Assembly (NCBI GenBank): GCA_033722555.1
Contig: JAWVYS010000010.1
Location: forward strand, 1-64,000
Length of the DNA: 64,000 nucleotides
Origin: Brumimicrobium sp033722555
GTDB taxonomy: Bacteria; Bacteroidota; Bacteroidia; Flavobacteriales_D; Crocinitomicaceae
Direction of reading: 5' to 3'
The notes under the pieces were generated by a model that worked only from the letters and a program-made list of their open reading frames with translations, searched no databases and was not told the DNA's origin. Shown here piece by piece: positions 54,212 to 63,060 of the stretch. A program made the position numbers and the translations under genes. Each line of letters begins with the position of its first letter. The stretch's first letter is position 1.

Positions 54212-55149
54212 TGTTTGCCGTTCATAATATTTCCTTTGAGTTTCCGGATGGACGAAGTATTTTCAGAAAACTGAATTTCACCATTCAAGAGGGAGAAATA
54301 ATATGTGTGGTGGGCCACAGCGGTGCGGGAAAATCAACCCTGCTAAATGCGATCAGTTCGAAAGTTCAGCTTACCGAAGGTGAAATGTTTCTGGATGAAG
54401 ACCGCATCTTTGGTCCGGAAGAAAAAATTAATCCTGAACATAAGGAAATTGCCATGGTTGATCAGTCTTTCCGGCAGGATATTTATTTCACGGTTTCTCA
54501 GAATATTCAAAATCAGTTACTCCATTTTGATCCTAAGGAAAGAATTTCTTTTACCTCAGAACTTCTTGAGGTATTCGATCTTACCGGTTTGGCCGAAAGG
54601 AAATCCTACATGCTCTCCGGTGGTGAAAAGCAACGACTGAGTATGGCTTGTGCCCTGGCAAAAGAGCCAAGGTTGCTGCTGCTTGATGAGCCGTTTGTGC
54701 ATCTGGATGTTCATCTCCAAAGCAGAATTGGATCATACATAAGGAGGCTCGCTGAACTTAGGAATATGAGCGTTATTTTTGTGACTCACCGCGGGGAGGA
54801 AGCATTAGGCTGGGCAGATAGAATATTCTTTTTAAGCAATGGGCAAATTAAAACTGAATACACCCCTGAAAAGGCTTATTTCAAACCTAGATCCCTGGCT
54901 GAAGGAAGGTTTTTCGGAGAATTGAATAGCGTCTATTCTGATGGAAAGCAGATTCTGTTCCGTCCGAATGAATATTCCTTGTTTCCCGAGGCCGGAAAGA
55001 ATATTATGCTTGAAGTTATGCCTGTAAGAAATGAATTCAGGGGAGCATACTATGCAAATTATTTTAAATTGAATAACAACCGAGAGATCGTTGTGTACAA
55101 TACTGATCCCTTGATGAGCCAAAACAAGATTTATGTCGCCAAAAATTAA
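54211..55149 (+). CDS. ABC transporter-type ATPase with a C-terminal extension
   Basis: 312 aa. Walker A GHSGAGKST at residues 35-43, signature LSGGEKQ at 135-141, Walker B LLLLDEP at 155-161 and the H-loop His193 (VTHRGEEA). The ATPase part is complete, like importer-type domains. The last ~85 residues (after ~225) make a beta-rich extension with RPNEYSLFPE and LEVMPVRNEFRG, perhaps a TOBE-like regulatory domain. No ABC permease gene is adjacent; the neighbour is a YihY protein that overlaps it by 17 bp. What it drives is unknown. Confidence 0.9.
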   Translation: MFAVHNISFEFPDGRSIFRKLNFTIQEGEIICVVGHSGAGKSTLLNAISSKVQLTEGEMFLDEDRIFGPEEKINPEHKEIAMVDQSFRQDIYFTVSQNIQNQLLHFDPKERISFTSELLEVFDLTGLAERKSYMLSGGEKQRLSMACALAKEPRLLLLDEPFVHLDVHLQSRIGSYIRRLAELRNMSVIFVTHRGEEALGWADRIFFLSNGQIKTEYTPEKAYFKPRSLAEGRFFGELNSVYSDGKQILFRPNEYSLFPEAGKNIMLEVMPVRNEFRGAYYANYFKLNNNREIVVYNTDPLMSQNKIYVAKN

Positions 55150-56017
55150 GAAACTTTCATGGTCGCAAATCCTGGACCTTGTAAAGACCACTTTCCGCGA
55201 GTTCCTCAAAGGAGAAAGCTTCATGCATGGGGCTGCTTTGGCGTATTATGCTATTTTCGCTTTGGTTCCCATTATTTATCTTGCAATATCGAGTGTAGGT
55301 TTGATTCTTGGTCAGGAAAGAATAATTGAAATCATTGCTTATTTAATGGAGTCAAACATGGGTATCAAGGATGTAAGTACTTTTACCGATCTCATGTATA
55401 AATGGGGGATAGGTTCTGGGGGAACATTGGTAATGAAAATTGTCGGTATTGTTGTGTTGCTGTTCACTTCTTCCGCCATGTTTAACTCGTTAAGAAACAG
55501 TTTGAATGCTTTTTTTGATGTAGAAGCCCGGGCCAGCAAAAATGCTCTGATTCAAGGAATAGTGGCACGGGGAGTGTCCGTTGGGATCATGACCATTCTG
55601 GCCATTATTGTAATCGTGGTCTATTTTGCTCATTCAATGCTCTTATCCGTAGGAGATCAGTTTTTAAGAGACGGAGGATGGCTCCAGACAGCGTTAATCC
55701 TGTTTCTGGAACACTTCACGATTATATTTATCAATTTTCTTATTTTCTTATTTGTATTCAAATACCTGCACGACGGCAAGATGAAATGGAAGATCGCGTT
55801 CGCGGGAAGTATATTTACGGCTATTCTTCTGTACTTGGGGCAATTACTAATAAACTATTACCTGACGAACTTCTTTTTTGCGGCAGATAGCGGTGTTGTA
55901 GGGACTATTTTTGCAATCTTGACTTGGATCTTTTATACTTCTCAAATCATTTTTCTAGGAGCAAAATTCACGGCTGTATATGCCAGAAAGATTGGTAAGC
56001 CTATTGAGCCGAAATAA
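55133..56017 (+). CDS. YihY/BrkB family inner-membrane protein
   Basis: 294 aa with six hydrophobic helices, starting GAALAYYAIFALVPIIYLAI, as typical for YihY/UPF0761 (older name RNase BN, now discarded). Motif regions include NSLRNSLNAFFDVE and a C-terminal LTWIFYTSQIIFLGAKFTAVYARK, both standard for the family. No biochemical activity is firmly known. Its first 17 bases overlap the end of the ABC ATPase gene in another frame, showing coupled translation. It ends about 85 bp before the S24 regulator gene. A pairing with the ATPase is suggested only by the overlap. Confidence 0.92.
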   Translation: MSPKIKKLSWSQILDLVKTTFREFLKGESFMHGAALAYYAIFALVPIIYLAISSVGLILGQERIIEIIAYLMESNMGIKDVSTFTDLMYKWGIGSGGTLVMKIVGIVVLLFTSSAMFNSLRNSLNAFFDVEARASKNALIQGIVARGVSVGIMTILAIIVIVVYFAHSMLLSVGDQFLRDGGWLQTALILFLEHFTIIFINFLIFLFVFKYLHDGKMKWKIAFAGSIFTAILLYLGQLLINYYLTNFFFAADSGVVGTIFAILTWIFYTSQIIFLGAKFTAVYARKIGKPIEPK

Positions 56018-56040
56018 ATTGCATAATAATGACGAAATTA

Positions 56041-56070
56041 TTGTCAATTTAAAATTTATTAATATATTTG
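56041..56070 (+). promoter_or_regulatory. Promoter of the S24-type regulator gene
   Basis: TTG (56041-56043), 19 bp, TATATTTG (56063-56070): ideal Bacteroidota promoter, 31 bp before the ATG at 56102. Confidence 0.75.
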
Positions 56071-56101
56071 ATTAATATTATCACCTTTTTTTGATCAGAT
56101 T

Positions 56102-56914
56102 ATGAGCATTTATCTCCCCACGAATTTAAAACTTCTTCGAAAGAAAAGAAAGATGTCCCAGGAGGATGTTGCACAGAAACTAGATTTCACCCGTTCTTCC
56201 TACAGCGGTTATGAGAACGGTGTTGCTGAACCCAGTATTGAAAATATTGTTAAGCTAAGCAATTATTTTCAGATTCCTCTCGACGATCTTATTAAAAAAG
56301 ACCTTTCAATCTTATCGGAAACAGAGTGGGAAAGTATTCGTAAAGGTGTTTACGTAGACATGAAAGGTCAAAAACTCAGAATACTTACTGCCAGCATATC
56401 TGAACAAAACGAAGAAGTTATTGAAATGATCCCGGAAAAAGCACGGGCGGGTTACACGCTTGGTTATGCGGATCCTGATTACATTAAGGTATTGCCCACA
56501 TTTCAGTTGCCTTTTCTCAAAAAAGACAGAAAATACAGGTCCTTCCCCATTTCAGGAGACAGTATGCCGCCCGTTTCGGCAGGTTCTCACGTTATCGGTG
56601 AATATATTCAGAACTGGGAAACTGTCAAAAATGGTAAGCCATACATTGTTATTACCCGCGAAGAGGGCATAGTTTTTAAGATCATAAATAAAATAGAGGG
56701 GAGGGAGGATATTTTTCAGCTTTCCTCAACAAATCCTTTGTATGAACCTTACTTCGTTAATGTCAATGACATTATTGAGATATGGAAATTCGTTAATTAT
56801 ATTTCCTCAGATCTTCCGGAAGTTTCCATCCCTGAAAACGATCTTATCCGATCAGTAAAAGGAATTCAGAAAGAGGTTAATGAACTGAAAAATTACTTGA
56901 GGAAAGATTCCTGA
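56102..56914 (+). CDS. XRE-type regulator with LexA-like S24 peptidase domain
   Basis: 270 aa. N-terminal HTH_3 (about residues 8-62): LKLLRKKRKMSQEDVAQKLDFTRSSYSGYENG. The C-terminal S24/LexA-type fold has the Ser154 nucleophile in SGDSMPP and the general base Lys193 in GIVFKIINK. A possible self-cleavage pair Ala116-Gly117 (KARAGY) stands in the linker. This is the layout of LexA/CI-like regulators that cut themselves on damage, though many Bacteroidota copies act as ordinary regulators. It is 215 bp upstream of lon. Target operators are not known. Confidence 0.88.
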   Translation: MSIYLPTNLKLLRKKRKMSQEDVAQKLDFTRSSYSGYENGVAEPSIENIVKLSNYFQIPLDDLIKKDLSILSETEWESIRKGVYVDMKGQKLRILTASISEQNEEVIEMIPEKARAGYTLGYADPDYIKVLPTFQLPFLKKDRKYRSFPISGDSMPPVSAGSHVIGEYIQNWETVKNGKPYIVITREEGIVFKIINKIEGREDIFQLSSTNPLYEPYFVNVNDIIEIWKFVNYISSDLPEVSIPENDLIRSVKGIQKEVNELKNYLRKDS

Positions 56915-57129
56915 TAATCTTAGCGAAATTTTAATTTTTCAAATACGGGCTGACATTTTAAGATGTTCTGATTTCGGCTTTTCTTTTATACGCGACAAAT
57001 TTACAGTTGTGACCGGATGGCACGGCTATTGAACAAGTTTGCAGACCATGCATTCTTTCTGACTGTAAACTTTTCAGAACATGCACGGTTTGAATTTACT
57101 GACAGTTTGACGCAAAAAGCGATTACTAT

Positions 57130-59577
57130 ATGAACGATATTTTTGATGACCATTTGTTTGAATTAAACGGCCCTTTAGAGGGAGATGCAGAATTTATTCC
57201 CCTGATTACACAGGAGGAAGAGAGTGATATGCACACAGCGGATTATCCCTCGGATATACCCGTTCTTGCCCTTAGGAATAATGTGTTATTCCCGGGTGTT
57301 GTTATACCGATCACCGTTGCGCGTGACAAGTCTATAAAACTGATTCAGCATGCCAACAAAAGCGATAAGATCGTTGGAGTTGTTTCCCAGAAAAATCAAG
57401 ATGTTGAGGAACCTGAAATCAAGGATCTTCATAAGGTTGGGACAATTGCCCAGATCATCCGAATGCTCAAGATGCCTGATGGAAGCACGACGGTTATTAT
57501 TCAGGGTAAAAGAAGGTTTAAACTTAAGGAACTCGTTCAGAGTGAGCCTTTTTTACGGGCTCAAGTAGAGTATTTTAACGAAGCGAAAGCACCGAAAAAC
57601 AGCAAAGAATTTACGGCCATCATTCAGTCGATGAAGGAACTTTCTCTGAAGATTATTAAGGACTCACCCAATATTCCTTCCGAAGCTCAATTTGCGATAA
57701 AAAATATCGAAAGCCCTTCATTTCTGATCAATTTTATTTCTTCGAACATGAACGCTGATGTTTCCAAAAAGCAAAAAATGCTTGAGGAAACCGATTTGAA
57801 GAAAAGAGCGATGAGCGTGTTGGAACACCTGACTCTTGAGGTCCAGCAGTTGGAAATGCGCAATGAGATTCAAACGCGGGTAAAGACCGACATCGATAAA
57901 CAACAGCGCGAATATTTCCTTCATCAACAGATGAAGACTATACAGGAAGAGCTCGGAGGCGCACCGCAGGAACAGGATGTTGCTGAGTTGAAGAAGCGGG
58001 CAAAGAAGAAAAAATGGGGAGCTGAGGTAGAGGCAACTTTTAACAAAGAACTCAATCGTTTGCAACGTATGAACCCACAGGGAGCTGAGTATACAGTTCA
58101 GCTTAATTTTCTGGATCTCTTACTCGACCTCCCCTGGAACGAATACACAAAGGATAACCTTGACCTCCAAAGAGCTGAAAAGGTTCTGGAACGGGATCAC
58201 TATGGACTCGAAGACGTGAAGAAAAGAATCCTTGAGTATCTGGCGGTTTTAAAATTAAAAGGTGATATGAAATCACCTATACTTTGCTTTTACGGACCTC
58301 CGGGTGTAGGTAAAACGTCCCTTGGTAAGTCTATCGCAGAGGCACTTGGCAGAAAATATATAAGAATGTCACTCGGTGGACTTCATGATGAAAGTGAGAT
58401 TCGCGGACATAGAAAGACATACATCGGGGCGATGCCGGGTAGAATAATTCATAACTTGAAAAAGGCCGGAAGCTCAAATCCTGTATTCGTACTGGATGAA
58501 GTTGATAAAATCGGGAGATCCAATCATGGCGATCCATCGAGTGCTTTGCTTGAGGTTTTAGATCCTGCGCAGAACAATGAGTTCTACGATAATTACATTG
58601 AAACGGAATATGATCTTTCAAAAGTGCTTTTTATTGCAACGGCAAATGACCTTTCCACAATTCAAGGACCTTTGCGTGATAGAATGGAAATCATCGAGGT
58701 GAACGGTTACACGGTAGAGGAGAAAATTGAAATAGCGAAAAGGCATCTGATCCCTGATCAGTTAAAGGAACACGGTATCAGCAAAAAGGATTTTTCGATA
58801 GCAAAAAATGTTCTGGAGAAGGTCGTGGAAGAATATACCCATGAATCAGGTGTTCGCGGTCTTAATAAAATGGTGGCAAAACTTATTCGAAATCGAGCTC
58901 GGCAGATTGCCATGGATCAGGATTTTGAAGTTAAGGTTAAAGCGGAGGATCTTACTGATATTCTGGGGCCCGGAAGAGAAAAAACAAAATATTCCAGCAA
59001 TGAAATTGCAGGTCTTGTAACAGGACTCGCCTGGACATCCAGAGGCGGTGATATATTATTCATTGAATCCGCAATAGGAAAAGGGAAAGGGAAACTTACC
59101 TTGACGGGAAATCTCGGAGATGTTATGAAGGAATCGGCTACAATAGCTCTTCAGTTTCTTAAGTCTCATGCTCATTGGTTCGAACTGGATCAGTTGATTT
59201 TTGAAAAATACGATGTCCACATACATGTTCCTGAAGGTGCCACACCGAAAGACGGGCCCTCTGCCGGAATTACAATGCTTGTTTCTCTGGCTTCCTTATT
59301 CACTCAGCGAAGAGTAAAGAAATATCTTGCCATGACCGGGGAAATCACTTTGAGAGGTGAAGTATTACCTGTCGGGGGAATCAAGGAAAAAATACTGGCC
59401 GCAAAAAGGGCTGAAGTAAAAGAAATTATTCTGTGTCATCGGAATAAACAGGACGTTGATGAAATCAAGGAAGAATACCTGAAAGGTTTGACTTTTCATT
59501 ATGTAAAAAACATGAAAGAGGTACTCGATATAGCGCTTACTGATCAAAAAGTAAAAGATCCCGTTGAAATAAAGTAA
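57130..59577 (+). CDS. lon: Lon protease (endopeptidase La)
   Basis: ATP-dependent cytosolic protease for misfolded and regulatory proteins. 815 aa: N-terminal substrate domain (IPVLALRNNVLFPGVVIPI), coiled-coil linker (QREYFLHQQMKTIQEELGG), AAA+ with GPPGVGKTSLGKSIAEALGR and DEVDKIG, and the S16 domain with catalytic Ser711 in DGPSAG and Lys754 in VGGIKEK. GHRKTYIGAMPGRII is the family signature. A terminator follows. The upstream 215 bp carry no clear TAnnTTTG box. A heat-shock control is not visible. Confidence 0.97.
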   Translation: MNDIFDDHLFELNGPLEGDAEFIPLITQEEESDMHTADYPSDIPVLALRNNVLFPGVVIPITVARDKSIKLIQHANKSDKIVGVVSQKNQDVEEPEIKDLHKVGTIAQIIRMLKMPDGSTTVIIQGKRRFKLKELVQSEPFLRAQVEYFNEAKAPKNSKEFTAIIQSMKELSLKIIKDSPNIPSEAQFAIKNIESPSFLINFISSNMNADVSKKQKMLEETDLKKRAMSVLEHLTLEVQQLEMRNEIQTRVKTDIDKQQREYFLHQQMKTIQEELGGAPQEQDVAELKKRAKKKKWGAEVEATFNKELNRLQRMNPQGAEYTVQLNFLDLLLDLPWNEYTKDNLDLQRAEKVLERDHYGLEDVKKRILEYLAVLKLKGDMKSPILCFYGPPGVGKTSLGKSIAEALGRKYIRMSLGGLHDESEIRGHRKTYIGAMPGRIIHNLKKAGSSNPVFVLDEVDKIGRSNHGDPSSALLEVLDPAQNNEFYDNYIETEYDLSKVLFIATANDLSTIQGPLRDRMEIIEVNGYTVEEKIEIAKRHLIPDQLKEHGISKKDFSIAKNVLEKVVEEYTHESGVRGLNKMVAKLIRNRARQIAMDQDFEVKVKAEDLTDILGPGREKTKYSSNEIAGLVTGLAWTSRGGDILFIESAIGKGKGKLTLTGNLGDVMKESATIALQFLKSHAHWFELDQLIFEKYDVHIHVPEGATPKDGPSAGITMLVSLASLFTQRRVKKYLAMTGEITLRGEVLPVGGIKEKILAAKRAEVKEIILCHRNKQDVDEIKEEYLKGLTFHYVKNMKEVLDIALTDQKVKDPVEIK

Positions 59578-59600
59578 TACTTGGTTCACGAACCAAATTC

Positions 59601-59633
59601 GGGCTTCTCAAATATGAGGAGCCCTTTTTATTT
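59601..59633 (+). terminator. Terminator after lon (also inside the mnhG end)
   Basis: GGGCTTCTC (59601-59609) / GAGGAGCCC (59616-59624) with one G-T pair and then a T run. The stem runs into the last codons of mnhG on the opposite strand. Confidence 0.8.
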
Positions 59634-60027
59634 TTTTTTCAATCTTATTTGCGCTCTGTGTTGATTTGTCTGAATCTTCACTACTTAAGGCGTGACTTTT
59701 AAAGTCGTATTTATCCTTGAGGTCATCAACCACAGATTTTTTCCAAAGAGGGACACCGATGAAATACGAGGCTCTTCCAATTAGGTGAGCTCCAATCGGA
59801 GCGGTTAGAAGAAGAAAAAGAACGATCGCTACGGCTCTTGTGGTTATCGATATATCCATGAAATAAAGACTCATTCCGAATAAAATCATTCCTACACCCA
59901 GTGTCGCTGCTTTTGTGGTTACTGAGATACGCAGAAAAAGATCAGGCATTCTTAGGATCCCGATAGAAGCCAGCAGAATGAAAAGTGTCCCCAGCGACAT
60001 TATTATTACAATTATCCAATCATTCAT
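59608..60027 (-). CDS. mnhG: Mrp Na+/H+ antiporter subunit G
   Basis: 139-aa subunit of the Mrp/Mnh multi-subunit cation/proton antiporter. Three hydrophobic helices (IIVIIMSLGTLFILLASIGIL, TLGVGMILFGMSLYFM and AVAIVLFLLLTAPIGAHLIG) fit MnhG. The C-terminal ~45 residues are polar (KDKYDFKSHALSSEDS). Last gene of the mnhABCDEFG operon. Its start overlaps mnhF by 8 bp. Confidence 0.93.
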   Translation of the reverse strand: MNDWIIVIIMSLGTLFILLASIGILRMPDLFLRISVTTKAATLGVGMILFGMSLYFMDISITTRAVAIVLFLLLTAPIGAHLIGRASYFIGVPLWKKSVVDDLKDKYDFKSHALSSEDSDKSTQSANKIEKKIKRAPHI

Positions 60028-60295
60028 TTTTCTTTCTTTTTTCTAAATAATATGAAAACGCAACCGTACCAAGAAACGCAATCAGAGCGAATATCATTGC
60101 AATGTCCAGGAACGCAGGCCTGTTGTAAATAATACAATAAATGGCAATGTTGCTTATCCCGATTGTAATTAACAAATCCAGTGCGATGACCCGGTCTGAC
60201 AGCGTTGGACCAATAATAAACCGAATAAATACCAGCAGACCCGAAATATTCAGGATTGGAAAAATGATATATGCCAGATAGTCATACAAGTTCAT
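60020..60295 (-). CDS. mnhF: Mrp Na+/H+ antiporter subunit F
   Basis: 91 aa with three helices, typical MnhF: FIRFIIGPTLSDRVIALDLL is the family motif. Overlaps mnhE by 4 bp (ATGA) and mnhG by 8 bp, showing tight coupling. Confidence 0.93.
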   Translation of the reverse strand: MNLYDYLAYIIFPILNISGLLVFIRFIIGPTLSDRVIALDLLITIGISNIAIYCIIYNRPAFLDIAMIFALIAFLGTVAFSYYLEKRKKNE

Positions 60296-60768
60296 CGTAA
60301 GATTTTTAAAATTCTTTTTTCAAATCCGTTCTTTATTTCTTTAATAAATTTCTCTTTATCATGAATGTACATGGCATGAACATACAATACTTTTCTGTCA
60401 TCTGACACATCAAGACTCAGCGTTCCGGGAGTAAGGGAAATGAGATTTGCAAGTAAAGTGATTTCTAAATTGGTTTTGACATCAAGAGGGAGTCTAACTA
60501 TGCCCGGTTTCATGTAGAATTTGGGCGTGATAACGTCTGCAGCCACCTGAATATTTGCCTTCGTGAGTTCGTATAAAAAGAAAAACAGGAATCCAATGAC
60601 CTGCGGCCCTATCCTGAAATACCTTCTGTCCTTTTCTTTTCTGCTGATTAACCACAAAACCAGAAAACTAAGTAGAAAACCGAAAATAAAATTTACGACC
60701 GCGAGGCTTCCGGTCAGGAAAACCCAGACTACGGTGAGCAAAATATTTAAAAGAAACTGTGTTCTCAT
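60292..60768 (-). CDS. mnhE: Mrp Na+/H+ antiporter subunit E
   Basis: 158 aa with helices near the N-terminus (FLLNILLTVVWVFLTGSLA), then GFLLSFLVLWLIS. The motif TLLANLISLTPGTLSLDV is characteristic of MnhE. Overlaps mnhD by 4 bp. Confidence 0.93.
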   Translation of the reverse strand: MRTQFLLNILLTVVWVFLTGSLAVVNFIFGFLLSFLVLWLISRKEKDRRYFRIGPQVIGFLFFFLYELTKANIQVAADVITPKFYMKPGIVRLPLDVKTNLEITLLANLISLTPGTLSLDVSDDRKVLYVHAMYIHDKEKFIKEIKNGFEKRILKILR

Positions 60769-62291
60769 AAGGAAGGGTCATTTAAATTATTAAAAACTGC
60801 TTCGTAATAAATACTCGGATTCATAAGTTCATGACTGATTCTATCGGAAAGAATCTGCATATGTTCGGCGAAAAAACTGAAATAAAGAGTTACTCCCGTC
60901 AGAATTATAACCGGCAGAACCAGTGCTGTTTTTTCCATTTTAGTAAACTGCCGGAAATATTTGAGTTTGTCCAGAGTTGCCTCGGTGCTCTTGTATTTGG
61001 AAAAAACCTGATTCCAGATTCTTGCAATGATCAAAAGTGTGATAAAACTGGCGAAAATGAACATGAGCGTCATGATCAGATTTCCGGTTTCCATTGAGGC
61101 ACCAAACAGTGATATTTTCGGCCAGAATCCGGAGAGAGGGGGTATTCCGATTAGGGCAAAAAGAGGTATAAGAAAAAGCAAAGAAAGCTTTGGGTAATTA
61201 TTCATGAGTCCTCCCATTTTACTAAATTCATTGTTTCCGAAAATGCGAAAGGTGATTCCCCCGATCAGGAAAAGGTTGGCCTTTACAATAATGTCATGAA
61301 ACATATAAAATACGGCTCCAATAAGTGCTGTTTGTGTAAACAGGCTCAATCCTCCAACCATGAATCCAATGTGACAGATGATTAGGTAGGAAAATGTTCG
61401 GACCATGTTCTTTTGTACAAGTGCTCCTATCCCGCCGAAAATAATCGTGAAGGCGGCAATCCACATAAAAACATACTGATTAGTCGAGCTGATCGGAAAT
61501 AAAAGCGTGAAAGTTCTGATCAATGCGTACACCCCAACTTTTGTGAGAAGTCCACCGAACAATGAAGAAACAGCTGCCGGTGGAGTGTGATAGGAGGCAG
61601 GTAGCCAAAAATATAGAGGGAATAGCCCTGATTTTACTGCAAACCCCACGAAAAACACAAAGGAGATGGTCTGAACCAGTCCTTTATTTTCTATTTCAGG
61701 AATAATCCTCGAAAGTTCAGCCATATTAAGCGAGCCTGTTACTCCGTAAAGCATGGCGATAGCAGTCAGAAATACAATAGAGGCAAGCATGTTTAGCGTG
61801 AAATATTTCACCGCACCTTCAATCTGTTCGCGCTTTCCACCTATGGTCAGCAATACGAATGAGGAAATAATTATGACTTCAAACCAAACATACAGGTTGA
61901 AAATATCCCCGGTTAAGAAGGCTCCGGTGAGTCCCATGATCAGAAAATGGAACATCCCGTAATAACCGAATTTAACCCGAGCCGAAACTACATTTGCAGT
62001 GGAATAGATAGAAACCGCAAAAGCAACAATGTTTGTTAACAGCACCAAGGTAGCACTGAAAGTATCTGCGACAACAGTAATCCCGAAAGGGGGTTTCCAG
62101 TTACCGAGTTGCATAGTTTGTATTCCTGAATTCCAAACAGTGGAAAATAAATAGGCTCCTATAATTACGCCGAATGCACTTCCTACGATACTTATACCCC
62201 GCTGTGTTTGAGGTTTCCTCCAGAAAAACAGAAGAATTACCGCCAGAAAGGCATGGTAAAGTATGGGATATATTACAATTTGGGAATCCAT
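60765..62291 (-). CDS. mnhD: Mrp Na+/H+ antiporter subunit D
   Basis: 508-aa membrane subunit of the NuoN/M type (about 14 helices). Motifs include GDIFNLYVWFEVIIISSFVL, FAVKSGLFPLYFWLPASYHT (the key Lys and the following Pro), SSLFGGLLTKVGVYALIR and FYMFHDIIVKANLFLIGG. Family homologous to complex I antiporter-like subunits; the charged Lys/His/Glu in these helices carry protons. Starts on the last base of mnhC. Confidence 0.95.
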   Translation of the reverse strand: MDSQIVIYPILYHAFLAVILLFFWRKPQTQRGISIVGSAFGVIIGAYLFSTVWNSGIQTMQLGNWKPPFGITVVADTFSATLVLLTNIVAFAVSIYSTANVVSARVKFGYYGMFHFLIMGLTGAFLTGDIFNLYVWFEVIIISSFVLLTIGGKREQIEGAVKYFTLNMLASIVFLTAIAMLYGVTGSLNMAELSRIIPEIENKGLVQTISFVFFVGFAVKSGLFPLYFWLPASYHTPPAAVSSLFGGLLTKVGVYALIRTFTLLFPISSTNQYVFMWIAAFTIIFGGIGALVQKNMVRTFSYLIICHIGFMVGGLSLFTQTALIGAVFYMFHDIIVKANLFLIGGITFRIFGNNEFSKMGGLMNNYPKLSLLFLIPLFALIGIPPLSGFWPKISLFGASMETGNLIMTLMFIFASFITLLIIARIWNQVFSKYKSTEATLDKLKYFRQFTKMEKTALVLPVIILTGVTLYFSFFAEHMQILSDRISHELMNPSIYYEAVFNNLNDPSL

Positions 62292-62641
62292 CAGATGCGG
62301 TCAGTTTCGTTTAAAGCGTCAATATCATCAGTTTTTACAACCTTATGTGCCCGTTTTATCAAAATAATAGCGAATGATTGAAGTCCAAAACTTATAACTA
62401 TAGCAGTGAGGATCAGCGCCTGAGGCACCGGGTCTGCGTACAGGCCTTCGAGGTGTTTGGCATCCTCCGGAATAATAGGTGGACGACCTTTGACCAGGCC
62501 ACCCATCAAAAAGATGAGCAGATTTACTCCATTTCCGAGCAAAACGATTCCTATGATCAGTTTCACTAGACTCCTACGAAGAATCATGTAAATTCCGCTT
62601 GCATAAAGAATACCTGTCATTACAGCTAATAAAATTTCCAT
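62291..62641 (-). CDS. mnhC: Mrp Na+/H+ antiporter subunit C
   Basis: 116 aa with three helices, homologous to NuoK: ILYASGIYMILRRSLVKLIIG, VLLGNGVNLLIFLMG and VPQALILTAIVISFGLQSFA. Starts 1 bp after mnhB. Confidence 0.95.
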   Translation of the reverse strand: MEILLAVMTGILYASGIYMILRRSLVKLIIGIVLLGNGVNLLIFLMGGLVKGRPPIIPEDAKHLEGLYADPVPQALILTAIVISFGLQSFAIILIKRAHKVVKTDDIDALNETDRI

Positions 62642-62642
62642 G

Positions 62643-63056
62643 CTATACAGATTCTGATATTGTGAAAATAATTGTTAGTGAACTGCCAATAACTACTAAA
62701 TATACGCCCGTGTCGAATATCAAGGCACTGCCTATTTTTCCTATAACCGGTATTTCATTCGGATACCATAAACCTGTTAAAACAGGGAGATCAGCAAAAA
62801 TCAAAGGGCTTACGGCGCTTAGTAAAGCAAGTGCAACACCTGTGGGTATCAAGAATCCCGGATGAATTCTGAGCAGGTGTCGTGTTTTATTCAGACCATT
62901 GGCAAAAGCATGCAAGATGAACGCAATCGAAGCGATGAGACCTCCGATAAATCCCCCTCCCGGTAGGTAATGCCCCCTTAAAAGTACAAATACAGAAAAC
63001 AGGAGCAACAGCGGTAAAAGATAATTCGATGCAGAACTCAGTATGACACTTTTCAT
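62643..63056 (-). CDS. mnhB: Mrp Na+/H+ antiporter subunit B
   Basis: 137 aa with four helices and the MnhB motif GHYLPGGGFIGGLIASIAFIL. The loop FDTGVYLVVIGSSLTII agrees with the family. mnhB begins 4 bp after the stop of mnhA. Confidence 0.95.
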   Translation of the reverse strand: MKSVILSSASNYLLPLLLLFSVFVLLRGHYLPGGGFIGGLIASIAFILHAFANGLNKTRHLLRIHPGFLIPTGVALALLSAVSPLIFADLPVLTGLWYPNEIPVIGKIGSALIFDTGVYLVVIGSSLTIIFTISESV

Positions 63057-63060
63057 ATTC

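Noticed and set aside
57000..57069. TTTACAGT / ACTGTAAA inverted repeat (57000-57007 and 57062-57069) before lon as an operator
   Set aside because: Arms are 8 bp and 54 bp apart in AT-rich sequence; chance match is likely and no regulator is known.
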